Source: Gammaproteobacteria bacterium
GTDB taxonomy: Bacteria; Pseudomonadota; Gammaproteobacteria; Eutrophobiales; Eutrophobiaceae
DNA: 26,731 nt
Assembly (NCBI GenBank): GCA_003645215.1
Contig: QNEM01000006.1
Coordinates: 1 to 26,731, forward strand
Reading direction: 5' to 3'
Under the pieces are notes generated by a model that had not been told where the DNA came from, did not search any database, and worked only from the letters and a program-made list of their open reading frames with translations. This document shows, one piece after another, positions 7,958 to 16,214 of this stretch; position 1 is the stretch's first letter; each line of letters opens with the position of its first letter. A program made the position numbers and the translations under genes.

Positions 7958-10237
7958 ATGAACGATAAAGTCAACGCAGAAGCAACTCTTGAAGATCAGG
8001 AACTAGTTGCAAAATTCCTGAAGGACACTACCTTGTTCCTTGGGCCTGATCCGGACATCATGAAATCGCATGACATCATGCCAATCACGGATTACGAAAA
8101 GAAATGTGTCAAAGAACATAATGACCCGCATCAAATGGCCTCAATACGTGACCGAATGCAGTCGGCCTGTGATGAAAGTTATGAGATGCTTGAGCAAATG
8201 GGCGCGGCACCTGGCGCTAAATGGGGTGATGTTATTACCGGGATTTATTCAGCATCAGGTGATCTGACAATTGGTAGTGCTGGTGGCGTACTGATTTTCT
8301 CTGTCCTGGTTCATCATCCGATAAAATTTATTATCAAAAACTGGATCCATGAGCCAACCGTTGGTGTAAATCAAGGCGATGGTTTTATCCACAATGACTC
8401 GCGTTACGGTAATGTGCATAACACAGACCAGAGTATGATTATGCCTATTTATCATGAAGGGGAACTGATTTGTTGGGTAGCCGCTACAGTACACGAAGGT
8501 GAAAATGGTGCGATCGAACCAGGTGGCATGCCCTCCATGGCAGAATCGCCGTTTGATGAAGGCCTGAAAATGCCCCCCTTTAAGGTTGTTGAAAATTATG
8601 AACTGAAGAGGGATATCCTGACCTTTCTGCAAAATTCAGTACGCGAACCAAAATTGCAATACGAAGATATGAAGGTAAAACTGTTTGCCTGTATGCGCCT
8701 TGAAAAACGCATTAGAGAAGTATTGGCAACAGATGGCGTGGAGGCCTTGACGGCTTGTCTACGCAGCACCAATGATAATGTTATGGCAGAGGTACGTCGA
8801 CGTATTGCCGAATGGCCCGATATGACAGTGCGAACCTACTGCACCATGGATAGCACCCTGCGCGAGAATGCATTAATCAAACTTAATTGTACTTTGACCA
8901 AGAAGGGTGACCGTCTGATCTTTGATTTGACCGGTTCAAGCCCCGAGATAACGAACCGTGCGATCAATACAGCATTACCCGGCGCAAAAGGCATGATGGC
9001 CCAGGCATTTTTAAACCACATCTGGCCAGATTTACCGCGGGGTCAGGCTGCTTTTGCGCCCATTGAAGTTATTACGACGCCCTGTTCTATTGTTGATGGC
9101 AGTGTTAACGCACCGAACTCACAGAGTTTGATGTCAATCTTTCAGGCATTTACCGTTGCACAGCATGCGACAGCCAAATTCCTCTACAGTCTTCCTGTTA
9201 AACACACTCGTGTTATTGCACCCTGGTACAACATGATTAGTACCTACATCTGGGGTGGCATGAACCAGCATGGTGAAATGTTGGGTAATCTTTGTGCCGA
9301 CTTGAATGGCATGGGCGGTGGGGCACGCATGGACATGGATGGTGAGCATTCGTTGGCTCCCATCTTTGCATCAATGGCAGATATTGGTGAGCAGGAGATG
9401 AATGAAGAAGATGTGCCTTTCTTGCAACTGGTATCAAAGAAAATGACCACAAACACGCAGGCCCCGGGCAAATATCGTGGTGGTATGGGCTATACCCAGA
9501 TTGTTGCAACCAAGGACAGTGAACAATGGGGCTTCATGACGACCTGTGTCGGCTCTAAATCACCTCCAATACAGGGTTTGTTTGGTGGCTATGCCTGTGG
9601 TGCCTATCCCTTATGTAAAGTCGAGGACGTTGATGTCTATGATGTAATGCTGGAGGAGCCTGAAAAATTCAAGCACTCAATAGCAGAAACCATGAATGAA
9701 CAACCTTATGAGAATGCCAAGTATAGTACACATCATATGGGGCTTGGATTTTCACTCTCGAAGCGCGGTGAATTGTACATGATCTCTCAAGGGTCGGGTG
9801 GTGGATACGGTGATGTATTGGAGCGTGATCCGCAATTGGTGATTAAAGACATAGAGGAGAGGTTGATCACTCCTGATTGGGCCAAGAAAATCTATCATGT
9901 CGCCTTTAATGAAGAGACCCTGGTCGTTGATGAAGAAGCAACGAACAAGCTCCGTGCTGAATACAGGGAACAACGTAAAAAGCAAGGTGTTCCCTATGCT
10001 GAATTTGTCAAGAAACATGTCAAATCAGAACCACCGGAAGACATACCATTTTATGGTTCTTGGAACAGCGATATGAGCTTTCTTTATGCGGGAAGTAATG
10101 ACGATAAACGTGATCCGCAAAATCCCGGCCCCGTATACTTTGAACATCCAAAAGATGTCGAGATTGCGAAACTGGAAGCCGAACTTGAAGCCGTCCGGGA
10201 AGAGTCAGGTATAGCTTCGACTGATAATAGAAAGTAA
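7958..10237 (+). CDS. Ketone carboxylase, HyuB-like subunit (Apc4-like)
   Basis: A 759-residue hydantoinase B/oxoprolinase-family protein (PF02538), the subunit expected to hold the carboxylation site. Early landmarks are 'IYSASGDLTIGSAGG' (about 96-110) and 'GFIHNDSRYGNVHNTDQ' (142-158). His154, Asp157 and His179 have the same relative spacing (3 and 25 residues) as the Mn-binding His150/Asp153/His175 that I recall for acetone carboxylase, so a metal site is plausible. The later 'GKYRGGMGYTQIV' and 'SGGGYGDVLERDP' blocks are the conserved Gly-rich C-terminal parts of the family. Its size, about 84 kDa, fits the large Apc subunit. An AAAGGGG site precedes the start. The gene ends two bases before the next start, suggesting coupled translation. 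Confidence 0.9.
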   Translation: MNDKVNAEATLEDQELVAKFLKDTTLFLGPDPDIMKSHDIMPITDYEKKCVKEHNDPHQMASIRDRMQSACDESYEMLEQMGAAPGAKWGDVITGIYSASGDLTIGSAGGVLIFSVLVHHPIKFIIKNWIHEPTVGVNQGDGFIHNDSRYGNVHNTDQSMIMPIYHEGELICWVAATVHEGENGAIEPGGMPSMAESPFDEGLKMPPFKVVENYELKRDILTFLQNSVREPKLQYEDMKVKLFACMRLEKRIREVLATDGVEALTACLRSTNDNVMAEVRRRIAEWPDMTVRTYCTMDSTLRENALIKLNCTLTKKGDRLIFDLTGSSPEITNRAINTALPGAKGMMAQAFLNHIWPDLPRGQAAFAPIEVITTPCSIVDGSVNAPNSQSLMSIFQAFTVAQHATAKFLYSLPVKHTRVIAPWYNMISTYIWGGMNQHGEMLGNLCADLNGMGGGARMDMDGEHSLAPIFASMADIGEQEMNEEDVPFLQLVSKKMTTNTQAPGKYRGGMGYTQIVATKDSEQWGFMTTCVGSKSPPIQGLFGGYACGAYPLCKVEDVDVYDVMLEEPEKFKHSIAETMNEQPYENAKYSTHHMGLGFSLSKRGELYMISQGSGGGYGDVLERDPQLVIKDIEERLITPDWAKKIYHVAFNEETLVVDEEATNKLRAEYREQRKKQGVPYAEFVKKHVKSEPPEDIPFYGSWNSDMSFLYAGSNDDKRDPQNPGPVYFEHPKDVEIAKLEAELEAVREESGIASTDNRK

Positions 10238-10239
10238 TC

Positions 10240-11103
10240 ATGTCTATTGACCTGGTTAACCATTTATCTTCCGGAGAAGGTGCGCCCAGACTCTGGATCG
10301 ACTTCAATGCCTATACCAAGAAATTGTTGCTGGGCGAGGGTGAGAATCCCTGGACGACACCGGCCTCTTATATGTCTTTCTATAGTCAGGCCCATGGTCT
10401 GGTCAGTGCCGAAGTCGTTGTTCTGGATGTGTGGGATCTATTTCATCACTGGATGCTGGATGATGAAGATGCGATCCCGTCCATGGCGGGTAAGAAACGC
10501 ATAACTGTTGCACTGAAGAAGATGCTTGAGGCCTTTGCACCAAGAGAATTATTGGCTGAGGTGCTGACAGCGGTGAGTAATAATTATGCAGGGGCAGTAC
10601 CTATAGTACTGGTTATGCCTTCTCCACGTTCCTTGCTTGCAAAAGCACATAAGGCAGCCAATGGTGATGAGGTTATTCCGGAAGAATCACATGTGGATAC
10701 GGCAGCAATGTATGTTGCTGATTTTCTCAGGTACTACAGTGAAACGGATATTTCAGGTGTACTGCTGATGGAAGATTCAGCCTTGATGCCTGAAAGTGGG
10801 GAAGAGATATCCTGGTACCAGCCTGTCTTCAATGTTGCGAAACATTATCGCTGGTCTGTTGGCCTACATCTACCCTTCACTGGTGAGAGTTTTGATTTAC
10901 CAGATGATGTCAATTTTTCTATTGTCCCAGCCGGTTCATCTGCGCAAGAAAGTTCCATGGGCGTTGATATCTCCAGTTCTATATGGGCAGGGCAGGGCAC
11001 TGATGAATTGCCTGGCAATGAAAAAGGTTTTTACTATTTAACTATTCCAGAAGACACCAAACCTGAATTTGTTCTTGAGACCATCTCAAGCCTGAGAGAA
11101 TAA
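10240..11103 (+). CDS. Fifth carboxylase subunit, ApcE/Apc5-like (epsilon)
   Basis: A 287-residue protein, about 32 kDa, with no motif that I can tie to a well-known enzyme family. It looks soluble, with an alternating alpha/beta pattern ('AEVVVLDVWDLFHHW', 'AVPIVLVMPSPRSLL', 'ISGVLLMEDSALMP', 'YRWSVGLHLPF'), no signal peptide and no membrane segment. The assignment rests on position and size: acetophenone carboxylase has a fifth subunit of about 34 kDa encoded right after the HyuB-like gene, needed to convert the core complex into active holoenzyme and unrelated to acetone carboxylase subunits. Here the gene begins two bases after the HyuB-like stop, which fits a stoichiometric partner. The sequence itself does not prove the function. 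Confidence 0.65.
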   Translation: MSIDLVNHLSSGEGAPRLWIDFNAYTKKLLLGEGENPWTTPASYMSFYSQAHGLVSAEVVVLDVWDLFHHWMLDDEDAIPSMAGKKRITVALKKMLEAFAPRELLAEVLTAVSNNYAGAVPIVLVMPSPRSLLAKAHKAANGDEVIPEESHVDTAAMYVADFLRYYSETDISGVLLMEDSALMPESGEEISWYQPVFNVAKHYRWSVGLHLPFTGESFDLPDDVNFSIVPAGSSAQESSMGVDISSSIWAGQGTDELPGNEKGFYYLTIPEDTKPEFVLETISSLRE

Positions 11104-11131
11104 TGCAGGGGCAGACCGTGCTCTGTGATAG

Positions 11132-11145
11132 ATAATGCGCATTAT
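11132..11145. repeat. 14-bp perfect palindrome over the ligase start codon
   Basis: ATAATGCGCATTAT is its own reverse complement, and the ATG of the acyl-CoA synthetase gene lies inside it (11135-11137). The nearest purine-rich sequence, GGGG around 11108-11111, is too far upstream to be a normal ribosome binding site. The stretch may be chance, a protein site, or part of weak or coupled translation initiation. Confidence 0.45.
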
Positions 11146-12700
11146 TGATATTCTGAAACTTAGTCCGGCCTTTACCAGTGGTAATGCCAGGTTTATCGAT
11201 ATCGATAATGATATATCACTCAGCTATCAGGAAGTATTCAATGTCTCACAACATATAGCTGCCCTGTTGACTGAAAAGGGTGTTAAATCGCAGGATGTTG
11301 TTGCGACCTACGCCCCTAACTCTGTAGCAGCCTATTGTTGTATCTTTGCCATTTCACAAATTGGCGCAATCTGGTTACCGCTTAATGTCAGGGGCACTAT
11401 AGAGTCCAATTTAAAATTACTTGGTAAATCGAACACTAAATTTCTCATTGTTGATAATGACATCCTTGATTCTCATCCGGAACTGGATAATTTTTCTCCT
11501 GAAAACCAGAGATTACCATTCAATGGTCAGGAAATAGCCGGGGTTGATATTAAATCTTTAACAGGGACTTCTGATATTGACGATCAGGATGTAACACATA
11601 ATGACGATGAACAGCAATTAATAAGTTTGTTCGCAACTGGCGGTACCACAGGTGATTCGAAACTGGCTGAATGGGTAGGAGCTACCTGGGAAACCATGGT
11701 TTCGGTACAGATAGATTTAATGCCTGCTCCGGATATTCCTATTTGCTACCTGGTTTCTGCGCCCATGACCCATGCTGCGGGTGTGTCCTCTTTTGCACCA
11801 ATATTACAGGGTGCCTCTCTTGTCGTTATGGATGGTATGGTTCCTGATAAATTGCTATCGGCGATAGAAACCTACCAGGTGACACATCTATTTTTGCCAC
11901 CAACAGCTATCTATATGTTGTTGGCCTATGATGGTGTGAAGGATTATGATTATTCCAGTTTAAGGTATTTCTGGTATGCAGCAGCACCCATGTCAGTAGA
12001 GAAACTCAAGGAGGCGATAGCTGTTTTTGGCCCTGTCATGGTGCAAACCTACGGCCAGGCTGAATCGCCCATGCTTTGTACATTTCTATCTACTCATGAT
12101 CATATAAAGGCACTGGAAAAGAATGACGTTTCCAGGTTACGTTCATGTGGCAAGGCTCCGCCCCAGGTTGGACTGGCTATTATGGATGATGCAGGAAATA
12201 CTCTCCCCTTCGGCGAGGAAGGTGAGATTGTTGTTAAGGGAAATCTTTTAATGCGTGCTTATTACAAAAGTCCGGAGGCGACTGCAGCAATACGTGTTGG
12301 TGACTGGCAACGCACCGGTGATATCGGTATTCTCGATGAACATGGTTTCGTTACTATTGTTGACCGCAAGCGTGACATGATTATATCCGGTGGCTTTAAC
12401 GTTTACCCCAGCGAAATAGAACAATTGATCTGGGGGCATCCGGCGATTAAGGATTGTGCTGTGATTGGTATACCTGATGAAAAATGGGGGGAGCAAGTTA
12501 CAGCGGTAGTGGAATTAAAAGACAAGAATATCAAACCTGATGTGCAGGAAATTATTACTTACTGCAAAGAAAAACTCGGCAGTGTTAAAACACCAAAGCA
12601 AATATTGTTTTGGGATGAATTGCCCCGCAGTCCGGTAGGCAAGGTGTTGAAAAAGGATATACGTAAGGTGTTTTGGGACAAAGCCGAACGGAAGATATGA
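11135..12700 (+). CDS. AMP-forming acyl-CoA synthetase (3-oxoacid/benzoylacetate-CoA ligase-like)
   Basis: A 521-residue adenylate-forming CoA ligase (ANL superfamily). Core motifs are in order: a P-loop-like 'ATGGTTGDSK' (167-176, slightly altered from TSGTTGxPKG), 'VQTYGQAESPM', 'GDWQRTGDIG', 'VDRKRDMIISGGFNVYPSEIE' split across the hinge, and the C-terminal catalytic Lys503 in 'SPVGKVLKKD'. It probably activates the 3-oxoacid made by the carboxylase to its CoA ester, as benzoylacetate-CoA ligase (Bal) does after acetophenone carboxylase. The gene follows the fifth-subunit gene by 31 bp, has a poor ribosome binding site, and a stop codon just upstream (TAG at 11129) excludes a much earlier start. 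Substrate specificity cannot be read off; other carboxylic acids are possible. Confidence 0.85.
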   Translation: MRIIDILKLSPAFTSGNARFIDIDNDISLSYQEVFNVSQHIAALLTEKGVKSQDVVATYAPNSVAAYCCIFAISQIGAIWLPLNVRGTIESNLKLLGKSNTKFLIVDNDILDSHPELDNFSPENQRLPFNGQEIAGVDIKSLTGTSDIDDQDVTHNDDEQQLISLFATGGTTGDSKLAEWVGATWETMVSVQIDLMPAPDIPICYLVSAPMTHAAGVSSFAPILQGASLVVMDGMVPDKLLSAIETYQVTHLFLPPTAIYMLLAYDGVKDYDYSSLRYFWYAAAPMSVEKLKEAIAVFGPVMVQTYGQAESPMLCTFLSTHDHIKALEKNDVSRLRSCGKAPPQVGLAIMDDAGNTLPFGEEGEIVVKGNLLMRAYYKSPEATAAIRVGDWQRTGDIGILDEHGFVTIVDRKRDMIISGGFNVYPSEIEQLIWGHPAIKDCAVIGIPDEKWGEQVTAVVELKDKNIKPDVQEIITYCKEKLGSVKTPKQILFWDELPRSPVGKVLKKDIRKVFWDKAERKI

Positions 12701-12776
12701 TTATGCTATGTCATAGTTCAAAATGAATTTTTATTTTATATTTAAACATCCACTATAAGGTGGTGAGGATACTTAG

Positions 12777-14042
12777 ATGAATATTAGTATGGTTGGAGCA
12801 CACAATACTCAATTTGGTGCATTCGTTAAGCGCGACCGTGAAACAGGTGAGGTCGAAGACCTTAAATCCTTTTATGAATTGATAGTCGAAGCAGGTGCGG
12901 GCGCTATCGCCGATGCCGGTCTTGAAGCAAAGGACATTGATGCTATCTGGCTTGGTTCCTGTTCACCTTCCCTGTTTGTGAATCAGGAACATGTTGGTCC
13001 ACTGGCATTGGAAATTGATCCTGTAGAACTACTCTATAAACCAACCACACGAACAGAAGGGGCATGTGCGACATCATCTCTTGCTATCTATAATGCAGCC
13101 TATGCCGTGGGCAGTGGCAGATTCAAGAATGTGCTTGCCATTGGTGTAGAAAAAATGAGTTTACTTGATACGAAAGGCGTAACCCATGCCCTGGCCTGTA
13201 GTTCCTACTGGCCGGATGAGGGCTCCAAGGGTGTGACCTTTCCGGGACTGTTTGGTGAAATGGCACAGGCTTATCAGAAAAAACATCAGTTAAGTGACGA
13301 AGAATTACGCATCATGCTCGCTCATATTTCTGCACAGAATTATCGTAATGGAATTCAAAATCCAATGGCCCACTTTGGTCCTGGTAGTGTGCCGGATAAA
13401 CTTCAGTTGGTGACAGCAGAGGCTATTCTGGATTTACCTGATTCAGGCAGAGGGTCAAATATGATGATTGCGCCGCCATTAAGGTTACATGATTGTTCAT
13501 TGATTTCTGATGGCGCTGCTGCAGTAGTCCTGACCTCGACCGAGAATGCAAAATCCAGTTTTGATCATGCCGTTGAACTGTCAGGTATTGGTCATGTGAC
13601 ACAGCGTATGATGATGAGTGAACGCAAGGAATCATTACATGAATTACAAGCGGCAAAACATGCTGTGCAACTAGCCTGTTCTGAAGCAGGTGTGCAGGTG
13701 TCAGATATGGACCTGGCCGAAGTGCACGATTGTTTCACTATCAATCAAATGTTATGTGTAGAAGCCATGGGTTTATCAGAGCCCGGGCGTTCAGGCTATG
13801 AATTTATGGAAGGGAAATATGATGTTGATGGAGATTGCCCGATCAACCTTTCTGGCGGACTGAAATCTAAAGGCCACCCGGTTGGTGCAACCGGTGCATC
13901 GATGCATGCTCTGGCCTATAAACAACTAACAGGTTCACCCATTGGAGTGGCAGCGAAAGGACAGCCTGAACTCGCCATGACAGTTAATATTGGTGGCTCA
14001 GGTGTTACCAACTGTGTTTCTGTTTTGCGTCGTATCCAATAA
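12777..14042 (+). CDS. SCP2-type thiolase (acetyl-CoA acyltransferase)
   Basis: A 421-residue thiolase of the SCP-x/SCP2 branch. The nucleophile Cys97 lies in 'EGACATSSLA', His317 in 'EVHDCF' (the SCP2-type variant of the NEAF motif), His367 in 'GGLKSKGHPVGATGAS', and Cys413 in the C-terminal 'NIGGSGVTNC'. All catalytic positions are present, so it should be active as a degradative thiolase rather than a decayed lipid-transfer homologue. In this operon it would cleave the 3-oxoacyl-CoA made by the ligase with free CoA, giving acetyl-CoA and a shortened acyl-CoA (benzoyl-CoA if the ketone is acetophenone). A good AAGGTGGTGAGG site precedes the start; the gap to the ligase gene is 76 bp. Confidence 0.88.
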   Translation: MNISMVGAHNTQFGAFVKRDRETGEVEDLKSFYELIVEAGAGAIADAGLEAKDIDAIWLGSCSPSLFVNQEHVGPLALEIDPVELLYKPTTRTEGACATSSLAIYNAAYAVGSGRFKNVLAIGVEKMSLLDTKGVTHALACSSYWPDEGSKGVTFPGLFGEMAQAYQKKHQLSDEELRIMLAHISAQNYRNGIQNPMAHFGPGSVPDKLQLVTAEAILDLPDSGRGSNMMIAPPLRLHDCSLISDGAAAVVLTSTENAKSSFDHAVELSGIGHVTQRMMMSERKESLHELQAAKHAVQLACSEAGVQVSDMDLAEVHDCFTINQMLCVEAMGLSEPGRSGYEFMEGKYDVDGDCPINLSGGLKSKGHPVGATGASMHALAYKQLTGSPIGVAAKGQPELAMTVNIGGSGVTNCVSVLRRIQ

Positions 14043-14052
14043 TTCTCAATTG

Positions 14053-14072
14053 ATATATTACAAATAATATAT
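14053..14072. repeat. AT-only inverted repeat between thiolase and oxidoreductase genes
   Basis: ATATATTA, a CAAA loop, then TAATATAT form a perfect 8-bp inverted repeat. It contains only A and T in the arms and no following T-tract, so it is a weak RNA hairpin. In AT-rich spacer DNA it could be chance. Confidence 0.3.
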
Positions 14073-14104
14073 ATTCACATAATCGAATTATCGGGAGATA
14101 AATA

Positions 14105-15121
14105 ATGCGCGCATATCAAGTTCAAACGGCTGAGGGTATAGAGGATATAAAGCTGATCGAATTGTCAGAACCGGTAATAGCTGCGGATGAAGTCTTGGTG
14201 AAAATGAAAGCGTGTTCATTGAATTTCCGAGACTTGTTGATTCCTCAAGGTGGTTATGTGCGAAATGATATCAGACCCATCATACCTGTATCAGATGGGG
14301 CAGGTGAGGTGGTTGCAGTGGGTAGCTCGGTTTCAAACCTGAAAACAGGTGATCGTGTTATGGGCAATTTTTTCCAGGAATGGATCAGCGGTCCAATGGC
14401 AATGGCAGGATTACATTCTGCTTTAGGTGGATCAATTGATGGTACATTGGCCGATTACTTTGTACTTAAAGCACATGCTGCATTACCCATTCCCGAACAA
14501 TTGTCATATGAAGAAGCCGCAACCTTGCCCTGTGCTGCAGTCACAGCCTGGCATGCACTGGTTTCCATGGGCAATCTGCAGGCGGGTGATACGGTATTGT
14601 TGTTAGGCACCGGGGGTGTTTCCATTTTTGGTTTACAATTTGCCAAAGCCCTGGGTGCGAATGTCATTATTACCTCATCCAGCGATGAAAAACTGGAAAG
14701 GACCCGTAAGCTCGGCGCTGACCATACGATTAATTATCGTGAATATCCAGATTGGGAAAATGAAGTGCTGGCTCTTACAGATGGAGTCGGTGTTGATAAT
14801 GTTCTCGAGGTTGGTGGTGTGGGGACGTTTGAAAAATCTATAGCTTCGACCAGGGTAAATGGCATCGTCTCGATGATTGGATTGCTGACCGGGTTTGATG
14901 GTCCAGCATTCAATTTATCAATTATATTTAATTTATTACGTATCCAGGGAATTTATGTTGGTAGTGTAGAGATGTTCAATGCCATGAACCAGGTTATAAC
15001 TGAGAATGACATTAAGCCAGTTATTGACAAGACCTTTGCTTTCAGCGATGCACTGGATGCTTATCGTCATCTGGCCGCTGCCAGGCACTTTGGTAAAGTG
15101 GTGATTGTGAATGATGATTAA
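14105..15121 (+). CDS. Zinc-independent medium-chain alcohol/quinone oxidoreductase
   Basis: A 338-residue medium-chain dehydrogenase/reductase. The N-terminal half has 'CSLNFRDLLIPQGGY' where zinc alcohol dehydrogenases would have their Cys ligand and 'GTD', and the structural four-Cys zinc lobe is absent, so it is a zinc-independent NAD(P)H oxidoreductase in the quinone-oxidoreductase style. The cofactor loop is 'GTGGVSIFGLQFA' from residue 168, followed by 'GADHTINYREYPDWENEV', a standard annotation landmark of this group. It could oxidise a secondary alcohol to the ketone or reduce an enone or oxo intermediate; direction and substrate are unknown. A CGGGAGATA site is well spaced from the ATG. 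It is separated by 62 bp from the thiolase gene and is likely cotranscribed. Confidence 0.8.
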   Translation: MRAYQVQTAEGIEDIKLIELSEPVIAADEVLVKMKACSLNFRDLLIPQGGYVRNDIRPIIPVSDGAGEVVAVGSSVSNLKTGDRVMGNFFQEWISGPMAMAGLHSALGGSIDGTLADYFVLKAHAALPIPEQLSYEEAATLPCAAVTAWHALVSMGNLQAGDTVLLLGTGGVSIFGLQFAKALGANVIITSSSDEKLERTRKLGADHTINYREYPDWENEVLALTDGVGVDNVLEVGGVGTFEKSIASTRVNGIVSMIGLLTGFDGPAFNLSIIFNLLRIQGIYVGSVEMFNAMNQVITENDIKPVIDKTFAFSDALDAYRHLAAARHFGKVVIVNDD

Positions 15122-15147
15122 TTTCATAAGCTACAACAATTAGAATT

Positions 15148-15169
15148 CAGGTGAAACCTGGTTAATTTT
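15148..15169 (+). terminator. Weak terminator-like or attenuator hairpin
   Basis: CAGGT-GAA-ACCTG forms a 5-bp stem with a 3-base loop, followed by GTTAATTTTTC. The T-run gives it the look of a weak intrinsic terminator between the two oxidoreductase genes, but the stem is short. Partial termination is possible. Confidence 0.35.
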
Positions 15170-15225
15170 TCTGGTAGATATCATTTTCTGTTTACAGATT
15201 TCCGTTAATATTCAAGAGGTGTGTC

Positions 15226-16212
15226 ATGAAGGCAGCTCAATATAATAGCTTGGGACCTGCTAAAGAAGTACTGGAGCTTGTTGAATTAGATGCTCCGACC
15301 CCGGCCCATGGTGAGGTCTTGGTACGATTAAGCTGTTCAGCAGTACACCCTTCAGATGTAAAAAAACGTGCCGGTGCATTCCCGGATCTACTCAATGATG
15401 GTTTTATTATTCCTCATAGTGATGGAGCCGGAACAATCGAAGCAGTTGGTCGTGGGGTACCTCATTCAAGGATTGGTGAACGCGTTTGGGTATACCAGGC
15501 ACAATACGGCAGGCGTTTCGGGACAGCAGCTGAATATGTCGCCGTCGATTCCAGTCGTGCAGTTTTATTACCTGATAATACTGGCTTCGATGTAGGTGCT
15601 TGTATGGGCATTCCTGCCATGACGGCACATCGTTGTGTCTTTGCCGATGGTTCAGTTGAAGGTCAAACAATACTGGTAATCGGTGGTGCCGGGAGGGTTG
15701 GGCACTATGTTATTCAGTGGGCAAAATATGCTGGTGCACAGGTAATTGCTACAGCCAGTAATCCTGAGGCAGAGGCACATTGCTATGCTGCAGGTGCCGA
15801 CGTGGTTTGTCCGCACCAGGGCGATGAATTAATCAACATAGTGACCGAATTGACCGAAGCTAAGGGTGTTGATCGTATTGTTGACAGTGAATTTGGTGCT
15901 AATTTACCAGTTCTGCTTGACGTGGCTGGTACAGGCGCAACGATTGCAACTTATGGATCAATGCAAGTCCCGGAGCCATCAATACCATTTAGACGAATGA
16001 TGTTTCTGGATCTGACCATACGTATGTTGTTGGTCTACGCGATGCCAGAGGCAGCCAAGCTGGATGCGATTTATGATATTACAGATTTTCTGGAAAGAGA
16101 TTTATTACAACATAGAATCGCACACCAGGTGTCATTGGAAAAAATTGTAGATGCGCATGAGCTGATTGAACGAGGTGGTTTTTACGGGGCAGTCATTGTT
16201 GGGCTTGAGTGA
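15226..16212 (+). CDS. NADPH:quinone reductase-like (zeta-crystallin-type) oxidoreductase
   Basis: A 328-residue zinc-independent medium-chain reductase. Features are an N-terminal 'NSLGPAKEVLELVELDAPTP', 'SAVHPSDVKKRAG' in place of zinc ligands, 'IPHSDGAGTIEAVG', and the NADPH loop 'GGAGRVGHYVIQWAKYAGA' from residue 153. The family includes quinone reductases and enone reductases. Its job in the pathway is not evident, but being the last gene of the likely operon and one of three such reductases in the cluster suggests that it acts on a carbonyl or enone intermediate of the same compound class. A GAGGTG site precedes the ATG. Its stop codon lies 2 bp from the 3' end of the oppositely oriented regulator gene. 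Confidence 0.82.
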   Translation: MKAAQYNSLGPAKEVLELVELDAPTPAHGEVLVRLSCSAVHPSDVKKRAGAFPDLLNDGFIIPHSDGAGTIEAVGRGVPHSRIGERVWVYQAQYGRRFGTAAEYVAVDSSRAVLLPDNTGFDVGACMGIPAMTAHRCVFADGSVEGQTILVIGGAGRVGHYVIQWAKYAGAQVIATASNPEAEAHCYAAGADVVCPHQGDELINIVTELTEAKGVDRIVDSEFGANLPVLLDVAGTGATIATYGSMQVPEPSIPFRRMMFLDLTIRMLLVYAMPEAAKLDAIYDITDFLERDLLQHRIAHQVSLEKIVDAHELIERGGFYGAVIVGLE

Positions 16213-16214
16213 AA

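Noticed and set aside
3394..10237. Annotation as hydantoinase or 5-oxoprolinase
   Set aside because: HyuA/HyuB-type genes alone would allow it, but the gamma-type zinc subunit, the second HyuA-like gene, the fifth gene and the ligase and thiolase point to a ketone carboxylase.
3394..10237. Annotation as classical three-subunit acetone carboxylase (AcxABC)
   Set aside because: There are two HyuA-like subunits and an extra 287-aa gene, matching the five-subunit acetophenone carboxylase layout instead.
12690..12720. Terminator after the ligase gene (TATGA...TCATA)
   Set aside because: Only a 5-bp AT-rich stem with a 10-base loop; too weak, and the thiolase gene follows closely in the same direction.
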